Below, piece by piece: positions 34,656 through 46,119 of a stretch of DNA of 64,000 bases. Location of the stretch: NCBI GenBank assembly GCA_025175895.1, contig CM046001.1:24066314-24130313 (forward strand), written 5' to 3'. A program made the position numbers and the translations under genes. Source of the DNA: Wurfbainia villosa. Taxonomy: Eukaryota > Streptophyta > Magnoliopsida > Zingiberales > Zingiberaceae. Position 1 is the first letter of the stretch, and every line of letters starts with the position of its first letter. Below the pieces are notes generated by a model. It searched no databases and had not been told where the DNA came from. It saw only the letters and a list, made by a program, of their open reading frames with translations.

Positions 34656-35110
34656 ATCTCCCCCTTTTTGATGTTTGACAAAAACCAAACAAATTATTGA
34701 GTTAGAACACTAACTCAAATCCCTTACCAATTATCCCAAATTGGTAAATACTCTCCAAATGTTCTCCCCCAAACATTCTCCCCCTTTTTGACTAACATCA
34801 AAAAGGTTTCCTCTCCAAAGAGGTCAATGTCTTATGTCCCAATGAGATCTTACAATCTCCCCCTTGGTCCAAAAATACTTAGGATGCCTACCATCTTCCT
34901 AGTGATAAGTCCAATATCACTCAAGAGAGGCAATCCCATTTACTCTCCCAATTTCCAAATTGGGTCTCTCAAAAGTCCCATCAATTTCCCAATTGATGTC
35001 ATATTCTCCCAATAACTTCTCCTTTTCAAGGAGAAAAATACATCCATCATCCCAAGATGGATACCTCCCCCTAAAGGCTTGCTCCCCCTTGACCATTGCA
35101 CCAACAATGT
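34656..35110 (-). promoter_or_regulatory. Element Y, polypurine tract cluster
   Basis: ATCAAAAAGGGGGAGAT (minus strand) abuts the LTR. Further GGGGGAGA-type tracts are near 34775, 34855, 35065 and 35085. Multiple tracts are a Sirevirus hallmark, kept here although pol is missing. Confidence 0.8.
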
Positions 35111-36371
35111 CCTTGGGAAGTCCCTAAGCCAATAGGAACTCTAAACCATCAAAATTAAGGTTAGAAATTCAATATTGAACTTTCCAACGCCTTAAAATTG
35201 ATACAAACCCTAAACACTTCTCCTAATCCATATCCAATGGATTTTCACCCTTTATAATTCTACCCAAAGCATATCCTAGGGTTAGGAGTGATTAGGGACC
35301 ATAACCGTAGCTGAAATCGGGTTAAACAACCTTGTTTACCCCGAATCAACTACCGATCAAGTGATTCAAAATCGATCGGGCACCTCCATCGATCACACCA
35401 ATGGCGGTCGATCGATAACCAAATTTTCGAATTTCAATTATCAGAGTTGAATTTCAGAAAATCATAAATAATTATACGTATATCGAAAAATCATGAAATT
35501 TGGTACGTATAATTCTTATGACCAATACAATAGGTGAAAAATTTTGGAAAAATATTTTTACCATTGAAATAGGAGATTGGTACAAAGTTCAAAACTATTA
35601 ATAACTTTAAAGTTTTTGATCCACTTTGTATCAACTTCTACAATGATGATGGCTATCAAAAGATAGATTTCACCAAGGTTTTCCAAATTGATTTTAAAAT
35701 GTTTTTGAAAGCCTATTTTGAACCATAATTTATTGGCTAAATATACATAGCTTGTATATTAGCTTTCCTTATGATTCTTGGTGATAATTAAAATAAGTTT
35801 GAGTTCATCTAGATGTACTACCCATGCATCTTGAACCTAACTTATTATCCTAGCATCTCACATGTATCTAGGGTGTATAAATACACATACATGTCAATGT
35901 GATGTGAGATGTGGGTTTTGATTCACTTTATCTAGGGTTTCATGCATTTCCTAGGCAACCCTACTTGATTCCCTTATAAGTGAGACTTCAAGTCATGTCA
36001 TTTTCCTTAAATCAATGTTCAATCAGATTAATGCATGAAATGATCATGGCATAGTGATGGCAAAATAAAAACATGACCAATAATCATGATGTCATGACAT
36101 ATGATGAACTTTAAGAACACATGACATCTAAAATAATCCTAAACAATGACATGACATGGTATATGATAGGATGCAATTTCATGTCATGATATATCAACTT
36201 TCATAAGCAATACAATAATACAAATACTCATCCAAACACACAAGATTTTCACAAACAAAAATTTCATTTAACTTAAAAAAATTTTAGTCTTTTACATTCA
36301 AAATGGAGATTGGCTATGCTCAATCTCACTACAAAAACTGACAACCACAGAAAATCTAACATCCTCAATAT
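35111..36371 (-). other. Element Y, non-coding tail
   Basis: AT-rich. The stretch 36040-36200 (many 'catgacat' words) and 35270-35540 match the tail of W in inverted orientation. No gene is seen. Confidence 0.65.
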
Positions 36372-37644
36372 CTAATCGTCTACAGGAGGTGGCGGTGGAG
36401 GAGGCTGCTGACTCAAGGTCCAGGCCCGCATCATCTCTAACATATCGAGCTGACGCTGCTCGATGCGGCTCTGGGACTCCTCCATCCGATTAAGACGTGC
36501 GCCAAAGGATGCTTGGCCTGCCAATATCTCTGACAGCCTAGAGTCAATCGACTGCTGATAGTCCTGAAATCTGGACTCCAGCTAGCCACGACGATCTGAT
36601 GGACCCGCCGCTGATGCATCTGCCGACATCTGATCATCCTCATCAGCGGCGTCTGCATCCTCGTAGTCCTCTGTCGCCTCTCTGGGTACCGGAGGAGGCT
36701 CTCTGCGTGCCCTGGGTGGTGGTCGAGGCGCCAACTCCATCTGTCCAGGCCCCATCCATAGCTTTGCTAACGAGAAGTTACGAACTGATATACAGTCGTA
36801 CACCTCAGATAGCGCTCTCAGAGAACCCCTGTGGATGTTAACGCCTACGGACTCTAGCCATGCTGTGATGATATGACCATATGGCATATGCACTTTCCCT
36901 TGTACAGGGGAAATGAAATGCACAATGCAGTGAAACATGTTTAATGCAAAGTTTATGTCTAACTTATGACGCATGGCATATAGAAGAAAAAGATGGGGAG
37001 GCCGAATCTTGGCCAGACCCCGAGTGACGATGGGAAGAAAACACCCAACAATGACCTTGTAAAGTACATTATCATGTGCAGATAACTCAGTGATAGGGAA
37101 TAAATTCTGGGCCGGTGGACGAGGATAACCAAAGATATGCTCATGCATGGACTCCATAGAGATATGGTCAAAGGGCCTGCAAAGGGAAATCCATGGTAGG
37201 GTAAAAAATAAAGGTGTCATCCGAGGGCTTACACTCGAGAAACTCCTACAGTATCGCAGGAGTGAACTCCAACTCGCGTTTTGCAATGCGAGTAGTGTAG
37301 GTAGGGCCGTCGTCTACCTTTTTCAGGTTCTGATAAAACTCCTTAAGGAGGTCATCATTAATGGGATGCATGCATAAGACAATTTTCATGAGATTATAGT
37401 ATGCAAATAATTCCATGACATCACTACAATGGCGATTGAAAAAGTCCCTATCGATGTACCTAACCAACATAGGTTGGTACAATCGAGATTCACCCTCGGG
37501 TGGATCATTCCTACGGGCTCTCCTATTATGAATGCAATGTAATGATATGACATGCAAGGACAATAATACATGATTAGATAAAACTAAATTATAATGGAAA
37601 GGCAAATTAGGGCTTGGGTAAGAAGAATGTTACTTAGGCGCCAT
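36372..37644 (-). pseudogene. Element Y extra gene: plant transposon protein domain with C-terminal coiled coil
   Basis: Minus strand. Best start is ATG 37644 (MAPK), joined across a possible 111-nt GT-AG intron (37523-37633) to RARRNDPPEGESRLYQP. Then YIDRDFFNRHCSDVMELF, LLKEFYQNLKK, PFDHISMESMHEHIFGYP, a hydrophobic middle (LLYAMRHKLDINFALNMF, MPYGHIITAWLESVGVNI), a Pro/Arg and acidic linker, a coiled coil (SRLSEILAGQASF...MEESQSRIEQRQ) and a poly-Pro end before stop 36372-36374. In-frame stops at 37246 and 36582 and a shift near 37185 break it. Layout matches the third ORFs of gypsy A and element C. The 37246/37185 lesions could instead be a 73-nt intron. Function unknown. Confidence 0.7.
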
Positions 37645-38892
37645 TTGAAGATGTGGCGATGGGATGCTCAGATATCGCTGAAGGGGTCACCGAAAAGTTC
37701 ACCGGAGGACTCAAACGCCGGAACCCTAATCGGAAACAAGGAACCAAACCCTAGAACGAGTGAACTAAGGCTTGAAATAAGTGAAAAATGCAAGAAAAGG
37801 GGCTTATCTATCAAACCTAAAAGCTTGGGCGGCTGGCACATCCGGAAGGGTTGGTCGGAGAAGGAGATGGCGATCGGAGAGGAGAGGAAAAGCCGAAGGC
37901 GCATCGCGTGAAGACGCCGAACCCTAGCAATTCGACGTTATAAAATCGCGATGCACGATCGATGCGGCAGATCACCAACCGATCACGGTTTATTACTGTG
38001 TTTATCGAGCCTAGCCGATCGATCCGCCGATAATCGATCACGAACCTTCGGACGCGTTATAGAGATATCAATCGATCGATGTTGCTCATCATCGGATCGA
38101 TGTGTGCATCACTCGATCGTCAAGCACTCGATCGATGACCCTCACCGGTGAACACTACCATCACGACCGATGTATCCCATCACCGACCGATGTTCAAGCA
38201 AAAGTCATGAAGCTAGCACTCGATCGATGACCGCATCGTATCGCGGTTGATAAGTCATCGATCGACACTGATCACGATTGATATCTGATTTCCAGTTCTA
38301 AAATTCTAAAAATCTCGATTTCTTCATTAATTTATTCCATTTTATCATGTTTATTCTTGTATATCGAACATATTGATGTTATAATTATATTCATGTATTC
38401 GTTAATGTATTTTAATGTTTTATTTTATTTTTGCAAACATTAACATTCAATGATTTCCAAATCCTAACATCTCACCCTTTCTAAGTGTTAAAATACACAA
38501 TCAAGGTAAAAGACTTGTTTTGTGAGATGCAATCCATCCTAGACATTCCTTCCATGCAAACATATGGCAAAACATATGAAGCATGGTGAGTACAAGACAT
38601 CAAGTTGTGTGACACTTGAGTATCACTCTTGATGTTACTTTTACATGAACTTTTAAAGTGTGCCAACAATCAAAGTTACACACTATGATCTCTAAATCTA
38701 GATTGTGCTAATTTTATTGATTTTCAAAAACTATATTGGCACATCCTAAAACCCTTTAGGATTTTAATTCAAATATATTTCCAAGGTAACCATAACCTTG
38801 AAAATATCCTAAAGTGCCACCTTTACCATGGTTGAGTTAACTACTCATCCAATCAAGGTTGGCACACCCTAAACCCATCTAGCGTGAATCAA
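37645..38892 (-). other. Element Y, region between gag and extra gene
   Basis: 38655-38892 matches the sequence after gag in W (44225-44460). From about 38640 down to 36300 the sequence has no counterpart in W, so it is Y-specific. It holds dense CGATCGAT words (37945-38285) and possible 5' sequence of the extra gene (37660-37910). Confidence 0.6.
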
Positions 38893-39451
38893 TCACGCTC
38901 TTAGAACCCAAAACCGATTTGAGCTCCTAAGGTTAATTAGGTATTCCTTAGGGATAATCTTTCTAGATACCTTCCTAATGACCCTCCTAGACTTGTTAGC
39001 CTTGGTCATTTGGGTCTTACCTAGGTTGACTCTAGGGGTAACTCCCCTTGCAACCTTCTTAGTGGCCACCCTAGGTTTCCTAGAAACCCTAGCCACTAGG
39101 CACAACCTTTGGTCAACCTTAGGGATGACTTCCCTATTGACCTTGGTCTTCCTAGACCTAGTTTGTGTTCCATAATCAAATGGAACACTATGATAAGCCA
39201 CCTTAGGCTTAGATTTGTGACCCAAACCTTGGTTGCCCTTGGTTGACTTTTGACTCTTAGGTCCTAAGTGTTGACTTTGAGATTTGGACCTAGACTTTTG
39301 ATCATTTGACCCTTTAAATTGATTTTGTATAATTTTAAGGGTCTTCTCAAGTTTTTCAAGCCTTGACCTCAAGACTTGATTCTCTAATTCTAATTGCCCA
39401 ATTTTAGAATTTTAATTTAAACCATGGGCATGAGACTTTCTAGGCATATGC
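38893..39451 (-). pseudogene. gag: Element Y gag, C-terminal part
   Basis: Second half of Y gag, after the X2 insertion. A Lys-rich coiled-coil start (LEKLEKTLKIIQNQF) leads to a very basic region (VPFDYGTQTRSRKTKVNREV ... KVARGVTPRVNLGKTQMTK) and the end SSNRFWVLRA. W has the same segment (43654-44224). Strong positive charge suggests RNA binding. The stop beyond the basic region falls at 38893. Confidence 0.8.
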
Positions 39452-40317
39452 TGTTAGGTGGCCGCATCGGAGGCTCATTGGCTCCCATGTCCCCGGATTA
39501 AAATTTTCACTAATGAAAGAATTAATCCGGATGGGATGAGCTTCCTTAGAACAACCTATTCGTCGTCGTGCTAACAACTTGAGTGGTCGCTTGAACAAAC
39601 TAGTTGTTCAAGCAACACAACTCTTCTAGTTGGTTAGCCGCAGAAGAGACGACGGATGGATCGCCGATTTTTGTGTTTGTCTTCGGGGTCCATGATTATA
39701 CAATATATATTCATACACACACATGCATAATCAAAACAAATAAGAACATGCTCAGATCTGTACATAAAGTTAAAATAACTTTATACCTCACGATCTTCTA
39801 CCGTATGTCCTATCCTTCTCATGGACGACGTGTGGACGAAGATCCTCCACGAGTAGAAGCCTTCTAGATCGCTTTCTTCTCTACCTTGTGTGCTGCGAAC
39901 AAAGAGAAGAACTCACAAATACCTTTCCTATCTAGAACCGGCCACCAAATTAGGGAATTTGGTGCAACCGCCGGCCAAGGAGCAATGGATGATGCGCCGG
40001 CCAACTTCATAGAAGTTGCACGCCACTTTGGAGAATAGGGAGGAGGAAGAGAACCGGCCACCAATGGGAGGAGAACTGCCGGCTAAGGAAGAAGAGAAAA
40101 GCCTTAAGGTTGGGCGTCGGCCAAGTATTGATGGTGCAAGTTGGGCGCCGGCAACAACTAGAAGGAAGAAGATAGTTGCCGCCCACTTTTGCTCCAAACC
40201 CTAGCCGCCCACCTCTCCAAGAGCCAAACCCTAATTCTCTAATTCAAATTCTTGATCCACCTTGCCGCCCAACCCTAAGCATCTATTTATAGAATAGGGC
40301 TTAAGCCTCCTTTAATC

Positions 40318-40650
40318 TCCACCGTCGGATCTAGGGATTTAATCTCCACCGTCGGATCTAGGGTTTTATCCCAACCGTCGGATCTAGGGTTTAATCCCAA
40401 CCATCGGATCTAGGATTTCATCCCAACCGTCGGATCTAAGGTTTTATCCCAACCGTCGGATCTAGGGTTTTATCCCAACCGTCGGATCTAAGGATTTAAT
40501 CCCAACCGTCGATTCTAGGATTTCATCCTAACCATCGGATCTAGGGATTTAATCCCAACCGTTGGTTCTAGGGTTTCATCCAACCATCGGATCTAGGGAT
40601 TTAATCCCAACCGTTGGTTCTAGGTTTTGTTTTACATTCTTGGATCTAGA
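40318..40650 (-). repeat. 27-bp minisatellite in X2, 12-13 units
   Basis: Same unit as in X1 with more copies. Variants GGTTC/GATTC replace GGATC in some units. Confidence 0.9.
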
Positions 40651-41049
40651 CTTCACAAGGATTATATTAGGCTACGATAGGGACCATAAGGAGGAGTTGG
40701 GTCTTGGCCACCCGATGGATCGGAACCACACAAACTTGATCCATCAATGATGTTCCATTCCACTAGAGGATCATCATTGAACTACCTCACCAACCCCCAT
40801 AAATCAATATGGACTCCATATATTATTTGTACATTAATCTTCCCATGTTTAAGATATTGAATGTCCGTCAATTAATTGATTTACTGACCATCAATTAATT
40901 AACATCTAATTCCTCGAGTAGTACCACTCAACCTTATCATCATGTTGACTAAGACAACCAGCTGGGTTTACATGATGAACTTTATGAGCTCCTCAAGGGG
41001 ACATCATCAACCTAATATATAGGACACGGTTTCCTCCTATAATCAACGG

Positions 41050-42482
41050 TGTTGGTGCAATCGGCCCAAGTCACGATTGACCAGGACTCGAGTTTGGCTC
41101 GAGTGATGTTTTGATGTGTTTTGATGTTTCGACAAAAACATATGACAATATAATTGTCAAGAAAAGTCCAAGCATGGGTCTTGGCAAATGGAAAGTCCAA
41201 CATGTGTTGGCAAGGAAAGTCCAAGCATGGGTCTTGGCAAATGGAAAATCCAACATGAGTTGGCAAGGAAAGTCCAAGCATGGTCTTGGCATGGAAAGTC
41301 CAACATGGGTTGGCATTTGAAGTCCAAGGGGATTAATATTGGCGGCGTAAAGTCCAAGTGGTAGTCTTGGCAGCATAAGTCCAATGGTTGGCGGCGTAAA
41401 GTCCAAGCGGAGTCTTGGCGGCGTAAGTCCAATGTGCCTTGGCGGTGTAGACACCGTTAGCATGACATAGCCGACGGAAGCACCTGAAGGCTAGCGCGAT
41501 GGATGAACAAGTCATGGATGACTTGGAGGGATCCGAGAGGCGTGAGGCTGATGAAGGTGGCTAGAAGGCTTAGGTCTAGGCTAAGGGTGGTCTAGCAAGT
41601 ATGGGGGAACCATACTTGAGTTAAAACCTCATGTTTATCGTGGTGCCATGTGGCGGTCGACCGACCGAGTCAACTAGGGTTTCGATCGGGTTATAGTTTA
41701 GCATCATTGCCATAGGTTGGCGATCGATCGATGGATCAGCGATCGACCGATCGCGTGATCGATCGGTGGTGCTGAGAATTCGGCCACGAATGGGAGTCGA
41801 GACTCGATCGTCGAGTGAGACTCCATCGATCGACGATGGTCACAATCACCGATCGATGGTAGTTCCGTTGGACTTATCCAACGTGGAACTAGCCGTTGTC
41901 TCACGACAACAGTGGCATCAATCGACTGATGTTGACCATCAGTCGACTGATCGACTTTTTCCAGCACAGGTTGAAGCTATATATGGAGCTCGTGATGGAG
42001 GAAAAAGTAATCGGTTCTTGAGGGCTATTGGGGCGATTTGTTGGTGCAAATCAGGTCTCCAAGTGCAAGCAAGCAACCAAGCATTCAAGCAATTAAAACA
42101 AGTGTTGTAAAGTCTTTTCTTTACTTGTATTTCATATTCATTATTGTAATTGCTTGTATTTGTATCTTATTGTTGTAAGATTACTTGTAAGGGGTTTCTC
42201 CACCCTTGACTTGTGTCAAGAAGGAGTTTTATTGGTTAGTGGTGTTTGTGGCATCGCTAGGGTTCGTACGAACCCAATCCGTGGAGTAGGAACCGGTTCG
42301 GTTCCGAACCACATTATATGCTCTTGTTGTGATTTGTGTTGTGTCCATTTCATTATTGCTTTTATCATTATATATATTCCGATGCGCTAAGGAAATTGTA
42401 GACACGAACGAGATCGAATTCCATCCACGATCGGGCGAAACGTTATTCACCCCCCCCTCTAGCCGTTCCAATATTCCTAACA
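41050..42482 (+). repeat. Element W, 5' LTR
   Basis: TGTTGGTGCAATCGG...CCTAACA, 1433 bp. Contains three 53-bp repeats (41163-41330; 'aagtccaagcatggg'/'tggaaagtccaacatg') and a 'ggcggcgtaa(a)gtccaa' repeat (41340-41430). Its palindrome region (41640-41830) reads CGATCGAT where the 3' LTR has CAGTCGACTG. Confidence 0.92.
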
Positions 42483-42484
42483 AG

Positions 42485-42497
42485 TGGTATCAGAGCC
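42485..42497 (+). promoter_or_regulatory. Element W, tRNA primer binding site
   Basis: TGGTATCAGAGCC, exact initiator Met-tRNA complement, two bases after the LTR. Confidence 0.92.
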
Positions 42498-42550
42498 CGG
42501 GGCTCTTCTACGGATTAACAACCCGGAGTCAAGAAGCTAGAGGGAAGAAT

Positions 42551-44224
42551 ATGAAATTTGAGGAAAGATTGGGTGACGACGTCAACATCCCACCTTCCTT
42601 CAACCGCGAACACTTTGCGTATTGGAAAGGTAGGATGGAATATTTTCTAATGACGAATATAGAAAATTGGTTTGCCGTGACTATAGGTTTTGATGCTCTG
42701 AGAGGAGAAAACGGCGAAATCCTCAAGATGAAGAGATGGACCGAGGAGCAACGGGAAAAATTCAAGACAACTGTTAAGGTAACAAAAATGTTGATTGATT
42801 TGATACCTAATGATATTTTGTCCAGATTAGGAAGCTATAGGGATGCCAAGGAGTTGTGGAACAAGTTGATCAAGTTCCACGACAATCCCGAATCGGTCCA
42901 AGAAGACTTGAAAGAGGAGGAGACCGAAGAAGATTCATCATCATCCTCACAAGAAAGTGAGGAGTCAACTTCCGGGTCGGAAGAGGTGGAGGAAGTGGAA
43001 GAAGCATCCACCTCAAGGATTGAGGGGGAGGAGAGAACCTTCATACCGGAACATCGAGAAGAAGAAGCTTCGACATCCGGTTAAGATGAAGAAGCCCAAA
43101 GTCCAATTCCGGTCTCCACCACCATCGGTAACTCAAACACCTCAATTCAAAATAAAAATAACATTAATTATGTGTTTTGAGAGAAATTTGGGCATTATAA
43201 GAGTAAGTGCCCAAAGAAAGTCAAGAAAGCTCCTCCCTAAAAGTCAACAAAAGTCAACTGGACGCTGTTCCCAAGTATCAAGAGCAAGGAGCACATCATA
43301 TGCTTCAAATGCAATGCAAAAGGACATTATAGGAATCAATGTCCTAGGGGGAAGAAGAAGACCCAAGAGGGAGCTACACATGTAGGGGGAGATTCCAAAG
43401 CTAACCCTAAGGTATATTTTAATAATGCATCTTTTTTAGTTAATAGGCAAAGCATGCTAAGGGTTTCAATTCTCTTGCTATTTATCATAAAGAGCATGCT
43501 AGAAATAACAAACATATTTGTTTAGGAGCTAAGAAGGTTCACCTTAGGAATAAGGAGAAGTTTGGGACTAATGTCCCTAAAAATATCTTACCTAGAGAAT
43601 CAATTAGGAAAATAGGAGAACATCTAGGTATTAACCCTAAATGGACTAGGCATATGCCTAGGAAGAACCATGCCCATGGTCTAAATCAAAATTCTAAAAT
43701 TGGACAATTAGAATTAGAGAACCAAGCCTTGAGGTCAAGGCTTGAGAAACTTGAAAAGACCCTAAATAAGATACAAAATCAATCTAAAGGGTCTAATGGT
43801 CAAATTCCTGGGTCAAAAAGTCAAAGTCAAACATCTAGGATCTAAAAGTCAAAAGTCAACCAAGGGCAAGAAAGGTTTGGGTCACAAACCTAAGCCTGAG
43901 GTGGCTTATCATTGTGTTCCATTTGACTATGGAACACTAACTAGGTCTAGGAAGACCAAAGTCAATAGGGAAGTCATCCCTAGAGGTGACCAAAGGTTGT
44001 GCCTAGTGGCTAAGGTTTCAAGGAAACCTAGGGTGGCCACTAAGAAGGTTACTAGGGAGGCAATCCCTAAGGTTAACCATGGTAAGACCCAAATGACCAA
44101 GGTTAATAAGCCTAGAAGGGTCATTAGGAAGGTATCTAGGGAGGTTATCTCTAAGGAATACCTAATTAACCCTAGGAGCTCAAATCGGTTTTGGGTTCCT
44201 AAGAGCGTGATTGATTCACGCTAA
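42551..44224 (+). pseudogene. gag: Element W gag
   Basis: Starts at ATG 42551, 53 bp after the primer site. Residues 1-110: FNREHFAYWKGRMEYFLM, WTEEQREKF, LSRLGSYRDAKELWNKLIKFH, the copia gag core. An acidic Ser/Glu stretch follows, ending in a stop at 43082-43084. Zinc-knuckle relics come next: CFERNLGHYKSKCPKK in shifted frames (first finger has lost a Cys) and GHYRNQCPRG. From 43520 the frame GAKKVHLRNKEKFGTNVPKNILP resumes, then LEKLEKTLNKIQNQS, then after another shift the basic C-terminus ending at 44224. At least one stop and three shifts. It parallels Y gag throughout. Confidence 0.85.
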
Positions 44225-45660
44225 GTGGGTTTAGGGTGTGCCAACCTTGATTGGATGAGTAGTTAACTCAACCATGTTAAAGGTGACACTTTAGGTTATT
44301 TTCAAGGTTAGGGTCACCTTGGAAATACATTTGAGTCTTAATCCTAAAAGTTTTAGGATGTGCCAATATTACTTGAGAAGGTTGATAAAATGATCAAAAT
44401 TGGCACAATTTAGGTTTAGAGGTTAGTGTGTCATTTTGGGTTTTTGGCACACTTGGGAGAAAAATAGAAATATGGCAAAATATATCTAACCATATCAAAT
44501 GACAATTAATATTAAAATTTAGGTATTACTATACCTATATATTTTATATGTCATGCCTTGATTGCCATATGCCATGTCATGACATCATGCCTAGTTCTAT
44601 GATTTTATATGTCATGCTCATGTTTTAGGATTAAGGTTTCAAATGTCATGTGTTTTTAGATTTCATCTTATGCCATGACATCATGATTATGAGCATATGC
44701 TTATTTATAACATTTCTAATGACATAATCATTCATGCATTTAAGACAATTTGGTTGAAATTGAATTAAGGACTATGACATGACTTGAAGTCTCATTTATA
44801 AGGGAATCAAGTAGGGTTGCCTTAGAGAATGCATGAAACCCTAGATTAGGATAACCAAAACCCACATCTCACATCCAATTGACATGTATGTGTATTTATA
44901 CACCATAGATACATGTGAGATGCTAGGATATGAGTTGAGTGCAAGGTGCATAGTTTTTGCATCTAGATGAACTAAAATTCATCTAATTTTAGTTGTGGAT
45001 CATTGGGAGAGCTTGTGTACAAGTCACGTACATAGAGCCCAAGGAATATAATCCAAGATAAGGTTTTGAAAACATTTTAAAATCATTTTGAAAAACCTTG
45101 GTGAAGTCTATCTTTTGATAGCAATCACCATTGATGAAGTTGATACAAAGTAGGGCCAAAACATTGAAAATTTCAATGGTTTTGAACTTTGTACCAATTT
45201 CACTATTTAATGGGTAAAATAATTTTCAAACATTTTTCACCCATTGTATTAGTCATAAGTATTATACGTATCAAATTTCGTGATTTTTCGATATGCGTAT
45301 AATTAGTTATGATTTTTCAAAACTCATTTCTGATAATCAAAATCGATTTTAGTTATCACCGATCGCTCGGTGGTAGTCGATCGATGGAGGTGCCGATCGA
45401 TTTCTGAATCACTCGACTGGTAGCCTGATTTCGGGGTAAACAAGGTTGTTTAACCCAATTTCAGCTACGGTTATGGTCCCTAATCACTCCTAACACTAGG
45501 ATATGCTTTGGGAAGCATTATAAAGGGTGTAAATCCATTGGATATGGATTAGGAGAAGTACTTGGGGTTTGTATCAATTTTAAGGTGTTGGAAAGTTCAA
45601 TGTTGAATTTCTAACCTTAATTTTGATGGTTTAGAGTTCCTATTGGCTTAGGGACTTCCC
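44225..45660 (+). other. Element W, non-coding region after gag
   Basis: AT-rich, with 'catgacatcatg' words (44570-44690) matching Y. No ORF. CGATCGAT cluster at 45358-45400. Confidence 0.65.
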
Positions 45661-46119
45661 AAGGACATTGTTGGTGCAATGGTCAAGGGGGAGCAAGCCT
45701 TTAGGGGGAGGTATCCATCTTGGAATGATGGATGTGTTTTTCTCCTTGAAAAGGAGAAGTTATTGGGAGAATATGACATCAATTGGGAAATTGATGGAGA
45801 CTTTTGAGAGACCCAATTTGGAAATTGGGAGAGTAAATAGGATTGTCTCTCTTGAGTGATATTGGACTTATCACTAGGAAGATGGTAGGCATCCTAAGTA
45901 TTTTTGGACCAAGGGGGAGATTGTAAGATCTCATTGGGACATGAGACATTGACCCTCTTGGGGAGACAACTTTTTGCTGTTAGTCAAAAAGGGGGAGAAT
46001 GTTTGGGGGAAAACATTTGGAGAGTATTTACCAATTTGGGATAATTGGTAAAGGATTGGAGTTAGTATTCTAACTCAATTATTTGTTTGGTTTTTGTCAA
46101 ACATCAAAAAGGGGGAGAT
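45661..46119 (+). promoter_or_regulatory. Element W, polypurine tract cluster
   Basis: AAAAAGGGGGAGAT abuts the 3' LTR (46106-46119). Others: 'caagggggagcaag' (45684), 'ttagggggaggta' (45701), 'caagggggagattg' (45911), 'aaaaagggggagaatg' (45988). Confidence 0.85.

Noticed and set aside
41071..41463. 130-codon Pro/Leu-rich frame, also at 46097-46531 and 34408-34671
   Set aside because: Produced by short tandem repeats in Y/W LTRs; present in several shifted frames at once, so not a gene.
42485..42497. tRNA gene fragment
   Set aside because: The match is only the 3'-end complement and lies beside an LTR; it is a primer site. No cloverleaf sequence is present.
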